Source: Pirellula staleyi DSM 6068
Lineage (GTDB): Bacteria; Planctomycetota; Planctomycetia; Pirellulales; Pirellulaceae
Direction of reading: 5' to 3'
Length of the DNA stretch: 54,643 bases
Assembly: GCA_945900945.1 (NCBI GenBank)
Contig: CAMDKL010000019.1
Span: 1-54,643 of the forward strand
The position numbers and the translations under genes were made by a program. The notes beneath the pieces are model-generated. The model worked only from the letters and a program-made list of their open reading frames with translations. It did not search any database and was not told the DNA's origin. Positions within the stretch are counted from its first letter, which is position 1. Every line of letters begins with the position of its first letter. This document shows positions 45,251-53,346 of the stretch, piece by piece.

Positions 45251-46050
45251 CAAGTACGCTTGCCGTAACTCGCGGCATTGAAAAAGCGATACAGGAGCTC
45301 AAGCCCGGCATGGGTGAAGTGCAATTCGATACGACCATCTTCCGGCCCGCTACCTTCATTGAGCGTTCATTAGCAAACCTAAGCCATTCGATGCTGCTCG
45401 GTTGTGTATTAGTGGTCTACGTTTTGTTAGTGTTTCTTTTTGATTGGCGAAGCGCTTTGATCAGCGCGATGGCCATTCCCCTTTCTCTGATCGCAGCCAT
45501 CTTGGTTTTGTACTGGCGAGGTGGAACCGTCAATACCATGGTGTTGGCCGGTTTGGTCATCGCACTTGGAGAGGTCGTATACGCAACGATCATTGTGGTG
45601 TTGGCCTTCCTGTCCGTATTCTTTCTGGAAGGCCTTTCCGGCTCTTTCTTTCGGCCATTGGCTGCGTCCTATATTCTTGCGATCTTAGCTTCACTCGTTG
45701 TAGCACTTACGGTGACGCCTGCGATGTCGCTGCTGTTACTCCCTGCGACGGCTCGGTTGCGCCATCGCGAGGGACCGGTCGTTCGAATTCTAAAGCGATG
45801 GTATCGTGCTTTTTTGCAGAGGTTGCTGAATTGGAAGCGTGTTACCTTGACGGGATTTTCCGTCGTGTTCGCTGCAATTGGATGCACGATTCCATGGCTT
45901 GGCGAGGAATTGATGCCCAACTTTCGCGAGACCGATTTCTTGATGCACTGGGTTGAGAAACCCGGAATCGGAATTGATGCAATGGACCGTATCACAACGC
46001 GAGCGAGCCAAGAACTGATGGCGGTCACCGGTGTTCGCAATTTTGGATAA
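45245..46050 (+). pseudogene. Heavy-metal efflux RND (CusA/CzcA-type) fragment with internal deletion
   Basis: The RND frame can be followed from ~45245 ([25 protein letters not shown]), so it begins inside the gene well after the normal N-terminus. It continues through [46 protein letters not shown] and [13 protein letters not shown], then jumps straight to [24 protein letters not shown]; the D-D-A-I-I-D-x-E-N segment that normally lies between (proton relay Asp residues) is missing. It ends at a TAA after GVRNFG, with recognisable RAE sequence just after. A decayed remnant of a metal-efflux system. Confidence 0.8.
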
Positions 46051-46097
46051 CGGGCCGAATCGAAGTTGATTAACGAACTGCTAGGATCGCAGTTGCA

Positions 46098-47396
46098 TTA
46101 GGAAAGGTTCAGGCTCCAGGGACTGCGATATTCCTTCATCAGCCATTTGGAGATTTCGGCGTCGCCGAGAATGGTTTCGGTTTTCGGGTCCCAGTTTATC
46201 TTTTTATTCGTTCGCACCGCGATGTTGCCAAGATGGCAGACCGTTGCTGAGCGATGGCCTATGTTGATGTCGGCCGCAGGCGTTTGGCGAGATTTCACGC
46301 AATCGAAGAAGTTATTCACGTGACTGATATTGGCTTGGGAATTAACAATCTTCGGCAGATGTGCGTCCTTAAGCAGTTCGGGAGGATTCGCGACAATACC
46401 TCCACGATAGACGAACAGGCTCCCTTTTTCACCAACGAATTCAGTCCCTTGGTCGGTGCTTTTCGTGTCCAGTTTCTGTCGACACATCAACACGACGCCG
46501 TTTGCATACGTGTATTTGATCTCGGTCGTGTCGGGTGTTTCATACCAACCGTCGGGATTAAAAACGGCCGAACCCTCGACGCTCGTCGGGCCGCTCTTGT
46601 CCATCCCAAGTCCCCATTGGGCGATGTCGAGATGATGCGCACCGAAGTTCGTTTGTTGTCCACCGCTGTAATCCCAATAGAAACGAAAGAGATAGTGAAG
46701 GTGATTCTTGTTGAAAGGACGCATCGGAGCTGGGCCTAGCCAACGGTTGTAGTCGAAGCCTTCCGGAGGCAAACTGTTGGGCACAGGGCTCTTCGCCCGA
46801 GCGATCCAGTTTGGACTGGGTAGCGTGACGTTGACGGTGTGCACTTTGCCGACGATTCCTTTTTGGAGCAGCTCAACAGCCAGCTTGAATTCGATACCAC
46901 TCCGCTGCATCGTGCCTGTTTGAACTACCCGCTCATGCTCGCGAGCGGCATCGATCATAGGTTTTCCTTCGCCGATCATGAGTGTAAGCGGTTTCTCGCA
47001 ATAAACGTCTTTGCCTGCCTTGCAGGCTTCGATCGTCATTAGTGCATGCCACTGGTCTGGAACCGTGACGACGACTGCATCCACATCCTTCGCGTCAAGC
47101 AATCGACGGTAGTCGTCGGTCATCACCGCAGAAAGACCTGCTTCCTTCTGCAGAAAACCACCCGCCTCAGCTAGATAAGTCTTGTCCAAGTCGCAGAGAG
47201 CAACAATATTCTTCAAGAAATACTTCATGTTGTTTTTCGGCCCTCCTTGATTACCAACGCCGATCATGCCAACGCGGATCCGCTCGCTCGGCGATTCTGC
47301 CGCGAAGAGAGAGCGATGGGTGCGAGGAGAGAGCCCCAGAATAGCTCCGCCGAAGGCTGTTTCTTTCAAAAAAGAGCGACGTGTGTTTTTGGGCAT
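46098..47396 (-). CDS. Tat-exported Gfo/Idh/MocA family oxidoreductase
   Basis: 432 aa. The NTRRSFLKETAFGGAILGL Tat signal is followed by a Rossmann fold (IRVGMIGVGNQGG), DAVVVTVPDQWHALMTIEACKAGKDVYCEKPLTLMIGEG (EKP catalytic loop) and the C-terminal domain (FDYNRWLGPAPMRPF, FRFYWDYSGGQQTNFGAHHLDIAQWGLG). NAD(P)-dependent sugar or inositol oxidoreductase by family. The exported, bacterial-planctomycete form with the FDY-x-x-WLGPAP motif is common there, but its substrate is unknown. It appears monocistronic and convergent with the RND remnant. Confidence 0.9.
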   Translation of the reverse strand: MPKNTRRSFLKETAFGGAILGLSPRTHRSLFAAESPSERIRVGMIGVGNQGGPKNNMKYFLKNIVALCDLDKTYLAEAGGFLQKEAGLSAVMTDDYRRLLDAKDVDAVVVTVPDQWHALMTIEACKAGKDVYCEKPLTLMIGEGKPMIDAAREHERVVQTGTMQRSGIEFKLAVELLQKGIVGKVHTVNVTLPSPNWIARAKSPVPNSLPPEGFDYNRWLGPAPMRPFNKNHLHYLFRFYWDYSGGQQTNFGAHHLDIAQWGLGMDKSGPTSVEGSAVFNPDGWYETPDTTEIKYTYANGVVLMCRQKLDTKSTDQGTEFVGEKGSLFVYRGGIVANPPELLKDAHLPKIVNSQANISHVNNFFDCVKSRQTPAADINIGHRSATVCHLGNIAVRTNKKINWDPKTETILGDAEISKWLMKEYRSPWSLNLS

Positions 47397-48107
47397 GGCC
47401 GTTGAAACTCCTAAATAATGTAGGAAAATGGGAGTTCTATTTATAGTTTGTGTATTATGAAATTGCTATTGGGACAAAGACTGATTGCAAAACCGCGATT
47501 GATTCAGGCACAATTGCACTGGACGGGCAAGCCAGATTCCATTAGCTGTTCGCGCGGACCATGGGTTCGAAAGTTGGGCCGCAATTTCACAACCGTGACT
47601 AAAGTAATGCAATCATTTTCGATAAAACTATTCGTTGAGTATCCGAACAGTGTATTGCCATTTTCGAGGCGGACGCGGCTCACAAAGACGGCTTATTTCG
47701 GAGCTTCCTGATTGCATGCTAATGCTCGACGTGATGCCTTGCAGCGTGGCCCAACGGCCGATAGAGGTTGCCGATTTTGAGATCAGGCCATTGCCGGCAA
47801 CCCGGGCGTTTCTTTTGGACCATCTCCAAGACAACAAGTCAAAAAAACACCATCGTCGAACGGGAATTCTTGGAACAAATAATAATCCCGAGTTGCAGCT
47901 ACTATGCTTCTCGGGGAAATCCTGAAACCGACTGCGAGACGGTCGGTGTTCGACTGCTGGATCGGGCATCCTGAAACAGGATCGGTTGGAATAGCCACCC
48001 CCTAAACGTCATTCTTTAAAACTCGCCTTGTTTTGATTGCAAAACTTTTCTATTGATCGGTCACCGCAACGGTGACACACCGACCCTGTAGGCATGGAGG
48101 CCTTCAC
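47397..48107. other. 711-bp region without a supported gene
   Basis: Both strands carry ORFs of 60-113 codons, but these overlap each other, lack ribosome binding sites and show no recognisable motif. A hairpin GGTTGCCG (47766-47773) with CGGCAACC (47795-47802) and a small palindrome ATCCTG/CAGGAT near 47970 are the only structures seen. It may be the residue of a deleted gene. Confidence 0.45.
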
Positions 48108-49217
48108 GTGGTAACAAAAACGAAAAAGCCAAGCGCTCAAAAAGCAAAGCAATCCTCATCTATGCTTTGGGTTCTGCTAACCGCACTCTTTGGTAGTGGG
48201 ATAGGTGGGTATCTCAATCCCGATTTGCCCATCCTTGGGCCTCTAATGCAGAGCTTGCAATCTCGAGCCGTCTTGGAGGGCTCAGGTAGGGTGCCAGAGG
48301 GGCAAAGCAATGTCGCCGTTCCTAATTTGGGCAACATCCCACTTCATCAACCGCCCCCCTTGAATGCTCCACCACCTGGCGCTCTTGTCTCAACGCAACG
48401 ACCCGGTGACAAGCTATTGATTGCGAGCTTCAACATCCAGGTGTTCGGTACCAGCAAATTAGCCAAAAGTGACGCTATGGCTGTCATCGTTCAAACCATT
48501 CGTCAGTTCGATATCGTTGCGATTCAGGAAGTTCGAGCGAAGGAAGACGATATCCTGCCCAAGCTAGTGGACGCCCTCAATCAGAACGGCAGTCGCTACA
48601 ACTACCTGATCGGCCCGCGACTTGGCCGATCGGTTAGTACGGAACAGTATGCTTTTGTATATGACACCAACCGCATTGAATATGATCCAAGTTCCGTTGG
48701 AACATTTCCTGATCCCACTGACTTGCTCCATCGAGAACCTTTTTTTGCCCGCTTTCGAACGCGTACGAACGCTCCCGAGCGAGCTTTTTCGTTTTGGCTC
48801 GTGAACATTCATACCGATCCGGATGAAGTCGCCACCGAAGTTGCAGCGCTGGCAGACGTCTTTCAAAGGATGCGGGTGGCAAGGCCAGACGAGGACGATG
48901 TAATCTTGCTGGGAGACCTCAACGCTAGCGAATCGCAACTAGGGAAGCTGGGGCAAATTCCTGGTATCTACTGGGTTGTCCGCGGTGCGATGACCAACAC
49001 GCGACAGAACAAGCAATATGACAATATACTCTTTGATGGTGCAGCGACCCGTGAGTATACGGGCCGCTGGGGCGTTTTTGATCTATGCGCTCAGTATGGT
49101 CTATCTCTCGATAATGCGTTGTTGGTTTCCGATCACTTTCCAATATGGGCCGAGTACGGGATATGGGAAGCCAACAACCAGCAGTTCACTCAAAGCAGAC
49201 AGGACTTGCGACGATAA
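48108..49217 (+). CDS. Membrane-anchored endonuclease/exonuclease/phosphatase-fold protein
   Basis: 369 aa from GTG 48108, which has GGAGG seven bases upstream (an earlier GTG at 48072 lacks this). Basic N-terminus, one hydrophobic helix (MLWVLLTALFGSGIGGYL), a Pro-rich linker (HQPPPLNAPPPGA), then the DNase I-like fold: LLIASFNIQVFG, DIVAIQEVR (metal Glu), FWLVNIHTDPDEV, VILLGDLNAS (D-x-N) and the terminal SDHFPIWAEY (catalytic His). All catalytic residues seem present. Likely acts outside the cytoplasmic membrane on nucleic acid or a phosphodiester; the substrate is not evident. Confidence 0.8.
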   Translation: MVTKTKKPSAQKAKQSSSMLWVLLTALFGSGIGGYLNPDLPILGPLMQSLQSRAVLEGSGRVPEGQSNVAVPNLGNIPLHQPPPLNAPPPGALVSTQRPGDKLLIASFNIQVFGTSKLAKSDAMAVIVQTIRQFDIVAIQEVRAKEDDILPKLVDALNQNGSRYNYLIGPRLGRSVSTEQYAFVYDTNRIEYDPSSVGTFPDPTDLLHREPFFARFRTRTNAPERAFSFWLVNIHTDPDEVATEVAALADVFQRMRVARPDEDDVILLGDLNASESQLGKLGQIPGIYWVVRGAMTNTRQNKQYDNILFDGAATREYTGRWGVFDLCAQYGLSLDNALLVSDHFPIWAEYGIWEANNQQFTQSRQDLRR

Positions 49218-49234
49218 TCCGTTGAAAAGTGTTT

Positions 49235-49943
49235 GGTTTAACGCGACAACCTCGCTGAGACTGAGCGAAGGCGTGTCGGGCGTCTATTTGAGAAGGGGCT
49301 AGAGTCAGCCACGATCTCCTATGCGGAGAACGGAAAAATCGCCTTTGATTCGCTTCAACTCGTTCTACCTGATTTGATCGTGACCGATTTGCAGATGCCC
49401 GAAATGGAAGGTCTTGGCCTTGTCGAAAAAGTTGTGGAAACTGGTATTGGCGTGCCGGTTATATTAATGACTAGTTTTGATAACGAGGAGATCGCGTTGC
49501 AAGCACTGAATGCCGGCGCTGCAAGCGTAAGCGCCCAAAGCTGTCCTCGATAAACACTTGATCTATTCCGCCGAGAACGTGATAGCACTGTCGCAAGGCA
49601 CAACGCAATTCATCACGGCAACTTGGAACTGGATTCGGAATGGAGACAAAACGACGAAGCCACGTATTACAAGATTGCCGAAGAACGTCGTCACATAAAA
49701 CCCTATTCCAATCGCAGGGTTCGAATGGTCGCGACGTTTTCGGATCAGGAAGTGCGTTTTGTCATCATTGATAAAGGGCTAGGCTACTGCGTGGACCAAC
49801 TGAGAGATCCAACCGACGAGAGCAATATGGATCGGATGGGAAGCCGTGGATTGCTTTTAATTCGAAGTTTCATGGACCATGTGACACATAATTCGACCGG
49901 TAATTCCATCACATTGATCAAGAGCGTCGTTCCGCTCGACTAG
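49235..49943 (+). pseudogene. Broken response regulator-HATPase fusion (REC plus anti-sigma kinase-like domain)
   Basis: The receiver domain reads DNLAETERRRVGRLFEKGLESATISYAENGK...LPDLIVTDLQMPEMEGLGLVEKVVE...VPVILMTSFDNEEIALQALNAGAAS, with the phosphoacceptor Asp intact, but its first residues are lost behind a stop near 49240. After NAGAAS the frame shifts by one (continuing PKAVLDKHLIYSAENVIALSQG). It then jumps at ~49594 into the HATPase N-box HNAIHHGNLELDSEW and on to EVRFVIIDKGLGY and GSRGLLLIRSFMDHVTHNSTGNSITLIK. About 50 residues of linker/HATPase are missing at the junction. The ORF from 49623 alone is a truncated HATPase. Confidence 0.75.
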
Positions 49944-49986
49944 GGCAAGCGTGATCTGCATTCCTATCTTTTGAGGCGATAAACAC

Positions 49987-50328
49987 GTGACTTGCACTTT
50001 CGATTTTGAGGGAGCGTTGGACAAGGTCGACAGGGATCGCGAGTTTCTCAACGAATTAGCCAAGATCTACTTGGACGAGGTGTCAATTCTCTTGGTCGCG
50101 ATGGCTCATGCCATAGAACAAAACGATATCATCGCTGCGGCCAAAAAAGCCCATACCATCAAAGGTGCCTCGTCCTATTTATGTGCTCACGCTGTTTTTG
50201 ATGCTGCATGGGATTGCGAGCAAATGCTTCCGTCTAACACTTCCGAGGAAATCGCAACTGCATACGAGAGACTGCTGCAAGAAACGGAACGAGCCAAACA
50301 AGCAATACAGCAAGTGTTCACGTTTTAA
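49987..50328 (+). CDS. Hpt (histidine phosphotransfer) domain protein
   Basis: 113 aa, all helical. KKAHTIKGASSYL carries the phosphorylatable His56, the standard Hpt pattern (A-H-x-x-K-G). GTG start at 49987, with GAGG 11 bases upstream. It would shuttle phosphate between hybrid kinases and receivers. It follows the broken REC-HATPase gene by 43 bp, so it was probably expressed with that protein and may now be left without its nearest partner. Confidence 0.8.
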   Translation: MTCTFDFEGALDKVDRDREFLNELAKIYLDEVSILLVAMAHAIEQNDIIAAAKKAHTIKGASSYLCAHAVFDAAWDCEQMLPSNTSEEIATAYERLLQETERAKQAIQQVFTF

Positions 50329-50353
50329 ATCATGTCGCAACTGAAACGCGTAC

Positions 50354-50677
50354 TTAGTTGACATTCCTGATGGTAAACAGACGATTCAGTCCAGTAATAT
50401 GGAATACTTCCAGCAATAGCTCGGACAGATTTGTCAGGACTATCTCCCCTTTGAACTTTTTATTTAGCACGACTATTTTCCCCAACACTGCCGAGCAAAG
50501 TACGTTGACGTTGGAAAAATTCAAAACGAGTATGTCCGGCATACTGGTCTGAAGCGATTGATCGATAGTTACCCAAGGCTCATTGTCAATTCGAATCGCA
50601 TTCAATCGGCTCTCCAAAAACGCAATAGTCAGAGTCTTGTCAGTCCGCTGAATGTCTACAATCGCACTTTCGTTCAT
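50354..50677 (-). CDS. STAS-domain anti-sigma factor antagonist
   Basis: 107 aa single-domain STAS protein: LTIAFLESRLNAIRI (first strand-helix), ILVLNFSNVNVLCSAVLGKIVVLNKKFKGEIVLTNLSELLLEVFHITGLNRLFTI. The Ser in VLCSAVLG is at the usual phosphorylation position. Such SpoIIAA/RsbV-like proteins bind anti-sigma HATPase kinases when dephosphorylated. It is convergent with the Hpt gene. Confidence 0.8.
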   Translation of the reverse strand: MNESAIVDIQRTDKTLTIAFLESRLNAIRIDNEPWVTIDQSLQTSMPDILVLNFSNVNVLCSAVLGKIVVLNKKFKGEIVLTNLSELLLEVFHITGLNRLFTIRNVN

Positions 50678-50823
50678 TTCTCTACCCTTTTTATTTTCCT
50701 GTTCCCTTAGTGCTTTCTAAAAGCTTTGCAAGGAAAACGTGTGACCAGGAAGTTACCACAAAAACAAGCAAGTATCTAGGAACTTTCAGTGAAATTCGAG
50801 GGACAGTGTTGCTAGTTTGCGTT

Positions 50824-52314
50824 TTATGAACTCGGTCCGGATTTATTCGCGCTCCGAAAGTACCAGTACAACGGCAATCCAGCGGCCATCAAGGCAAGTC
50901 CGGAGACGGATTCGACTCGCTTGGTAAACAGTGTATTGATAATTAACCATGCCGCAACGAGTAGGAATACGAGCGGGACGAATGGATAGCCCCAGGTTCG
51001 ATACGGGCGGTCCATGTTGGGAAACTTGCGGCGTAGAATAAAGACGCTCGAAGTGACCAGCGCGTAGAAAATCCATGACGCGAAAAGTAAGCAATCCGTC
51101 AACTGATCGAAGGTACCTGAAATGGCGAGCACGGATGCCCAAAATCCTTGGACCATCAAGCAAACAACTGGGACACGCGTCGACGCGCTAAGAAGCCCAA
51201 AGCTTTTAAAAAACAGCCCGTCGCGTGCCAGGGCAAACGGGACTCGGGAGTTGGACAAGATCGAACCGTTGAGTGCGCCGAGCGCGGAGACCATAAAAAC
51301 AATCGCAACGATTCGACTACCGTAGTCGCCCAAAAACGTTTTCGACGCGAGAGCGGCAACAGGCAATGCATCCCGATACTTTGTGGAACTCGAACTAGCG
51401 ACTTGATCGAACGGCAACGCATAAAAATAAGCGAGGTTCAACGAACAGTAGATCACCATCACCGTGAGCATACCGACAATCAAAGCGCGAGGAATGTTAC
51501 GCCCTGGATCCCGAACTTCGCCAGCGGCCATTGGCATGTTGTTCCAGCCATCGTACCCCCATAGAGCGGCCAGCATGGCGATACCAAAGGCAGACAAACC
51601 ATTCCACTTTGATTGACTAGGAGTGGCGAGATTGGACCAAGTGGTTCCATTAGAGAAAATAAAAATGCCGAACACGATGAACGCGATGCCACTAATTTTT
51701 AATAGTGTAAGGATTACATGTACCCTGCCACCGAAAGCTACGGAAAAACAATTGATACCCGTCAATAGACCGATCACTGAGACAGCTACGACTTGCTTGA
51801 GACCAAACTGCCAATGAATAGCTTGGCCCATTAGCTTGAAATCGCTTTCAAGCCAAACTTGATCAAGCGGAAACACAGTGGAAAGAAAAATAGAAAATCC
51901 GACTCCAAGAGAAGCGATTGACGCGCTTCCTGCCACGATGAAGCGCTGCCAACCAAAAAGAAAGGCCCAAAGTTCCCCGTACGACTTTCGCAAGTAAACG
52001 TATTCGCCACCCGCTTCCGGCATCATCGAACTTAATTCGGCATAAGTGAGCGCACCGGCCAGCGACAGCAGACCGGCAGCGATCCATGCGAGCAAGACCC
52101 ACATCGGAGAACCGACGGCTTGTGCCATTGGTGCCGCTTTCAAAAATACGCCAGTGCCAATGACAGTTCCTACGACCAACGCGCTTGTATCCGCGAGAGA
52201 CAAGGCCCTGACAAGTTGATGAGGATGCGTCATAGAAACTACGGATGAATAGGCTGCGCCGCCAAGGGCAAACCGTTTGGCAACACTGTTTTGAACCGCA
52301 ACTAGTGCGGTCAT
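50824..52314 (-). CDS. APC-superfamily amino acid permease
   Basis: About 496 aa with 12 or more membrane helices. The first helix motif DTSALVVGTVIGTGVFL, YAELSSMMPEAGGEYVYLRKSYG (helix 3 region), ALWGYDGWNNMPMAAGEVRDPGRNIPRALIVG and the SNSRVPFALARDGLFF segment match the amino acid/polyamine antiporter family, closest in pattern to LAT-type exchangers. The frame is open to 52560, into the divergent STAS-HATPase gene; ATG at 52314 or 52233 are the reasonable starts. Cytoplasmic membrane; substrate undetermined. It interrupts the signalling cluster without obvious functional link. Confidence 0.85.
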   Translation of the reverse strand: MTALVAVQNSVAKRFALGGAAYSSVVSMTHPHQLVRALSLADTSALVVGTVIGTGVFLKAAPMAQAVGSPMWVLLAWIAAGLLSLAGALTYAELSSMMPEAGGEYVYLRKSYGELWAFLFGWQRFIVAGSASIASLGVGFSIFLSTVFPLDQVWLESDFKLMGQAIHWQFGLKQVVAVSVIGLLTGINCFSVAFGGRVHVILTLLKISGIAFIVFGIFIFSNGTTWSNLATPSQSKWNGLSAFGIAMLAALWGYDGWNNMPMAAGEVRDPGRNIPRALIVGMLTVMVIYCSLNLAYFYALPFDQVASSSSTKYRDALPVAALASKTFLGDYGSRIVAIVFMVSALGALNGSILSNSRVPFALARDGLFFKSFGLLSASTRVPVVCLMVQGFWASVLAISGTFDQLTDCLLFASWIFYALVTSSVFILRRKFPNMDRPYRTWGYPFVPLVFLLVAAWLIINTLFTKRVESVSGLALMAAGLPLYWYFRSANKSGPSS

Positions 52315-52458
52315 TCTACTTGGTATGCCGGGAGGCGTGGCACAAGAAAACGGATTCTTATCCGTGCGAAAAATGTAAAAAGTAGTGGTGCGGGTGATGC
52401 ATTGTCGGAAAAGTCGCTGTAAAATGATCTTTAACAATACCCAAACCCGAGGTGAAGC

Positions 52459-53334
52459 ATGGAACTGACGAAAAGTGATCGCGAGGATATTGCCCATGTA
52501 TGCCTTGTTGGGCGTCTTGACGCGATAGCGGTGGAAGAAATTGAGGAACAATTCGCTCAATGGACTACAGAGCGCGGATTGCCGACAGTTGTCGATATGT
52601 CGGGTGTTACGTTTATGTCGTCCCTTGGGATCGGCTTCTTGTTTGCGAACACCAAGAAGCTCAAGAAGGCCGGTTGCAAACTCGTCCTACTCAAACCCGA
52701 AAGGATGGTCGAGTCGGTCCTAAGAACATCTAAAATGGACAAGGTCATGCCGATTGTCGGAACGCTGGATGAGGCGTTGCTGCTTCTGGGCGTGGAAACT
52801 GGCGATCACAAGACTATGGTCCCTGGCGATGTAGCCGCAAGTCAACCAAAAGTCGCGGCAGAGCCCACGAAATCAATAGCTGGGGTGAAGCTTAAGATCA
52901 AGAATGAGACTTCGGAGCTTGCGGAATTATACGCAAAGGTGAGTGAGTTCCTTGAGGCACACTCGACGCCTTACCGTTCGGGTTACACCGTCAATTTGGC
53001 GCTCGAAGAATTAGTGGTCAATATCATTCGCTACGCCTATATGGATCTCGACGAGCACCTCATCGACATCGACTTGAGCATCATTGACCAGCAACTCGTC
53101 CTTGTACTAGAGGACGATGGTAGACCGTTTGATCCTCAGGAAGGAAACATTCGGGAAATGGAATACACGGAGGATGCTGAGGAACTTGAAGTGGGCGGAC
53201 TTGGATTGGTGCTGGTCTTGGATATGGTTGACATGTTGAAGTACGCTCGAGTCAAGGACAAGAACCGAACCGAAGTTCGCATCAAATTTCAAGAAGAAGC
53301 GGAAACGGCAGAGGCAGAAACTGACGCGAGTTAG
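52459..53334 (+). CDS. STAS-HATPase fusion (anti-sigma antagonist plus anti-sigma kinase-like domain)
   Basis: 291 aa. Residues 1-110 are a STAS domain (VCLVGRLDAIAVEEIEEQF, VVDMSGVTFMSSLGIGFLF, phosphorylatable Ser at 54/55). A ~35-residue linker follows, then a GHKL ATPase of the RsbW/SpoIIAB type: NLALEELVVNIIRYAY (N-box), VLEDDGRPFDP (G1) and VGGLGLVLVLDMVDMLKYAR (G2). In usual partner switching these two domains are separate proteins that bind each other; here one chain carries both. GAGGTGAAGC lies just before the ATG. Convergent with the SpoIIE-type phosphatase gene, the third component. Confidence 0.88.
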   Translation: MELTKSDREDIAHVCLVGRLDAIAVEEIEEQFAQWTTERGLPTVVDMSGVTFMSSLGIGFLFANTKKLKKAGCKLVLLKPERMVESVLRTSKMDKVMPIVGTLDEALLLLGVETGDHKTMVPGDVAASQPKVAAEPTKSIAGVKLKIKNETSELAELYAKVSEFLEAHSTPYRSGYTVNLALEELVVNIIRYAYMDLDEHLIDIDLSIIDQQLVLVLEDDGRPFDPQEGNIREMEYTEDAEELEVGGLGLVLVLDMVDMLKYARVKDKNRTEVRIKFQEEAETAEAETDAS

Positions 53335-53346
53335 CCGAGACGCTCT

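Noticed and set aside
47628-47969. 113-aa minus-strand ORF in the gap before the EEP-fold gene
   Set aside because: No ribosome binding site or motif; overlaps a comparable plus-strand ORF, so neither strand is favoured.
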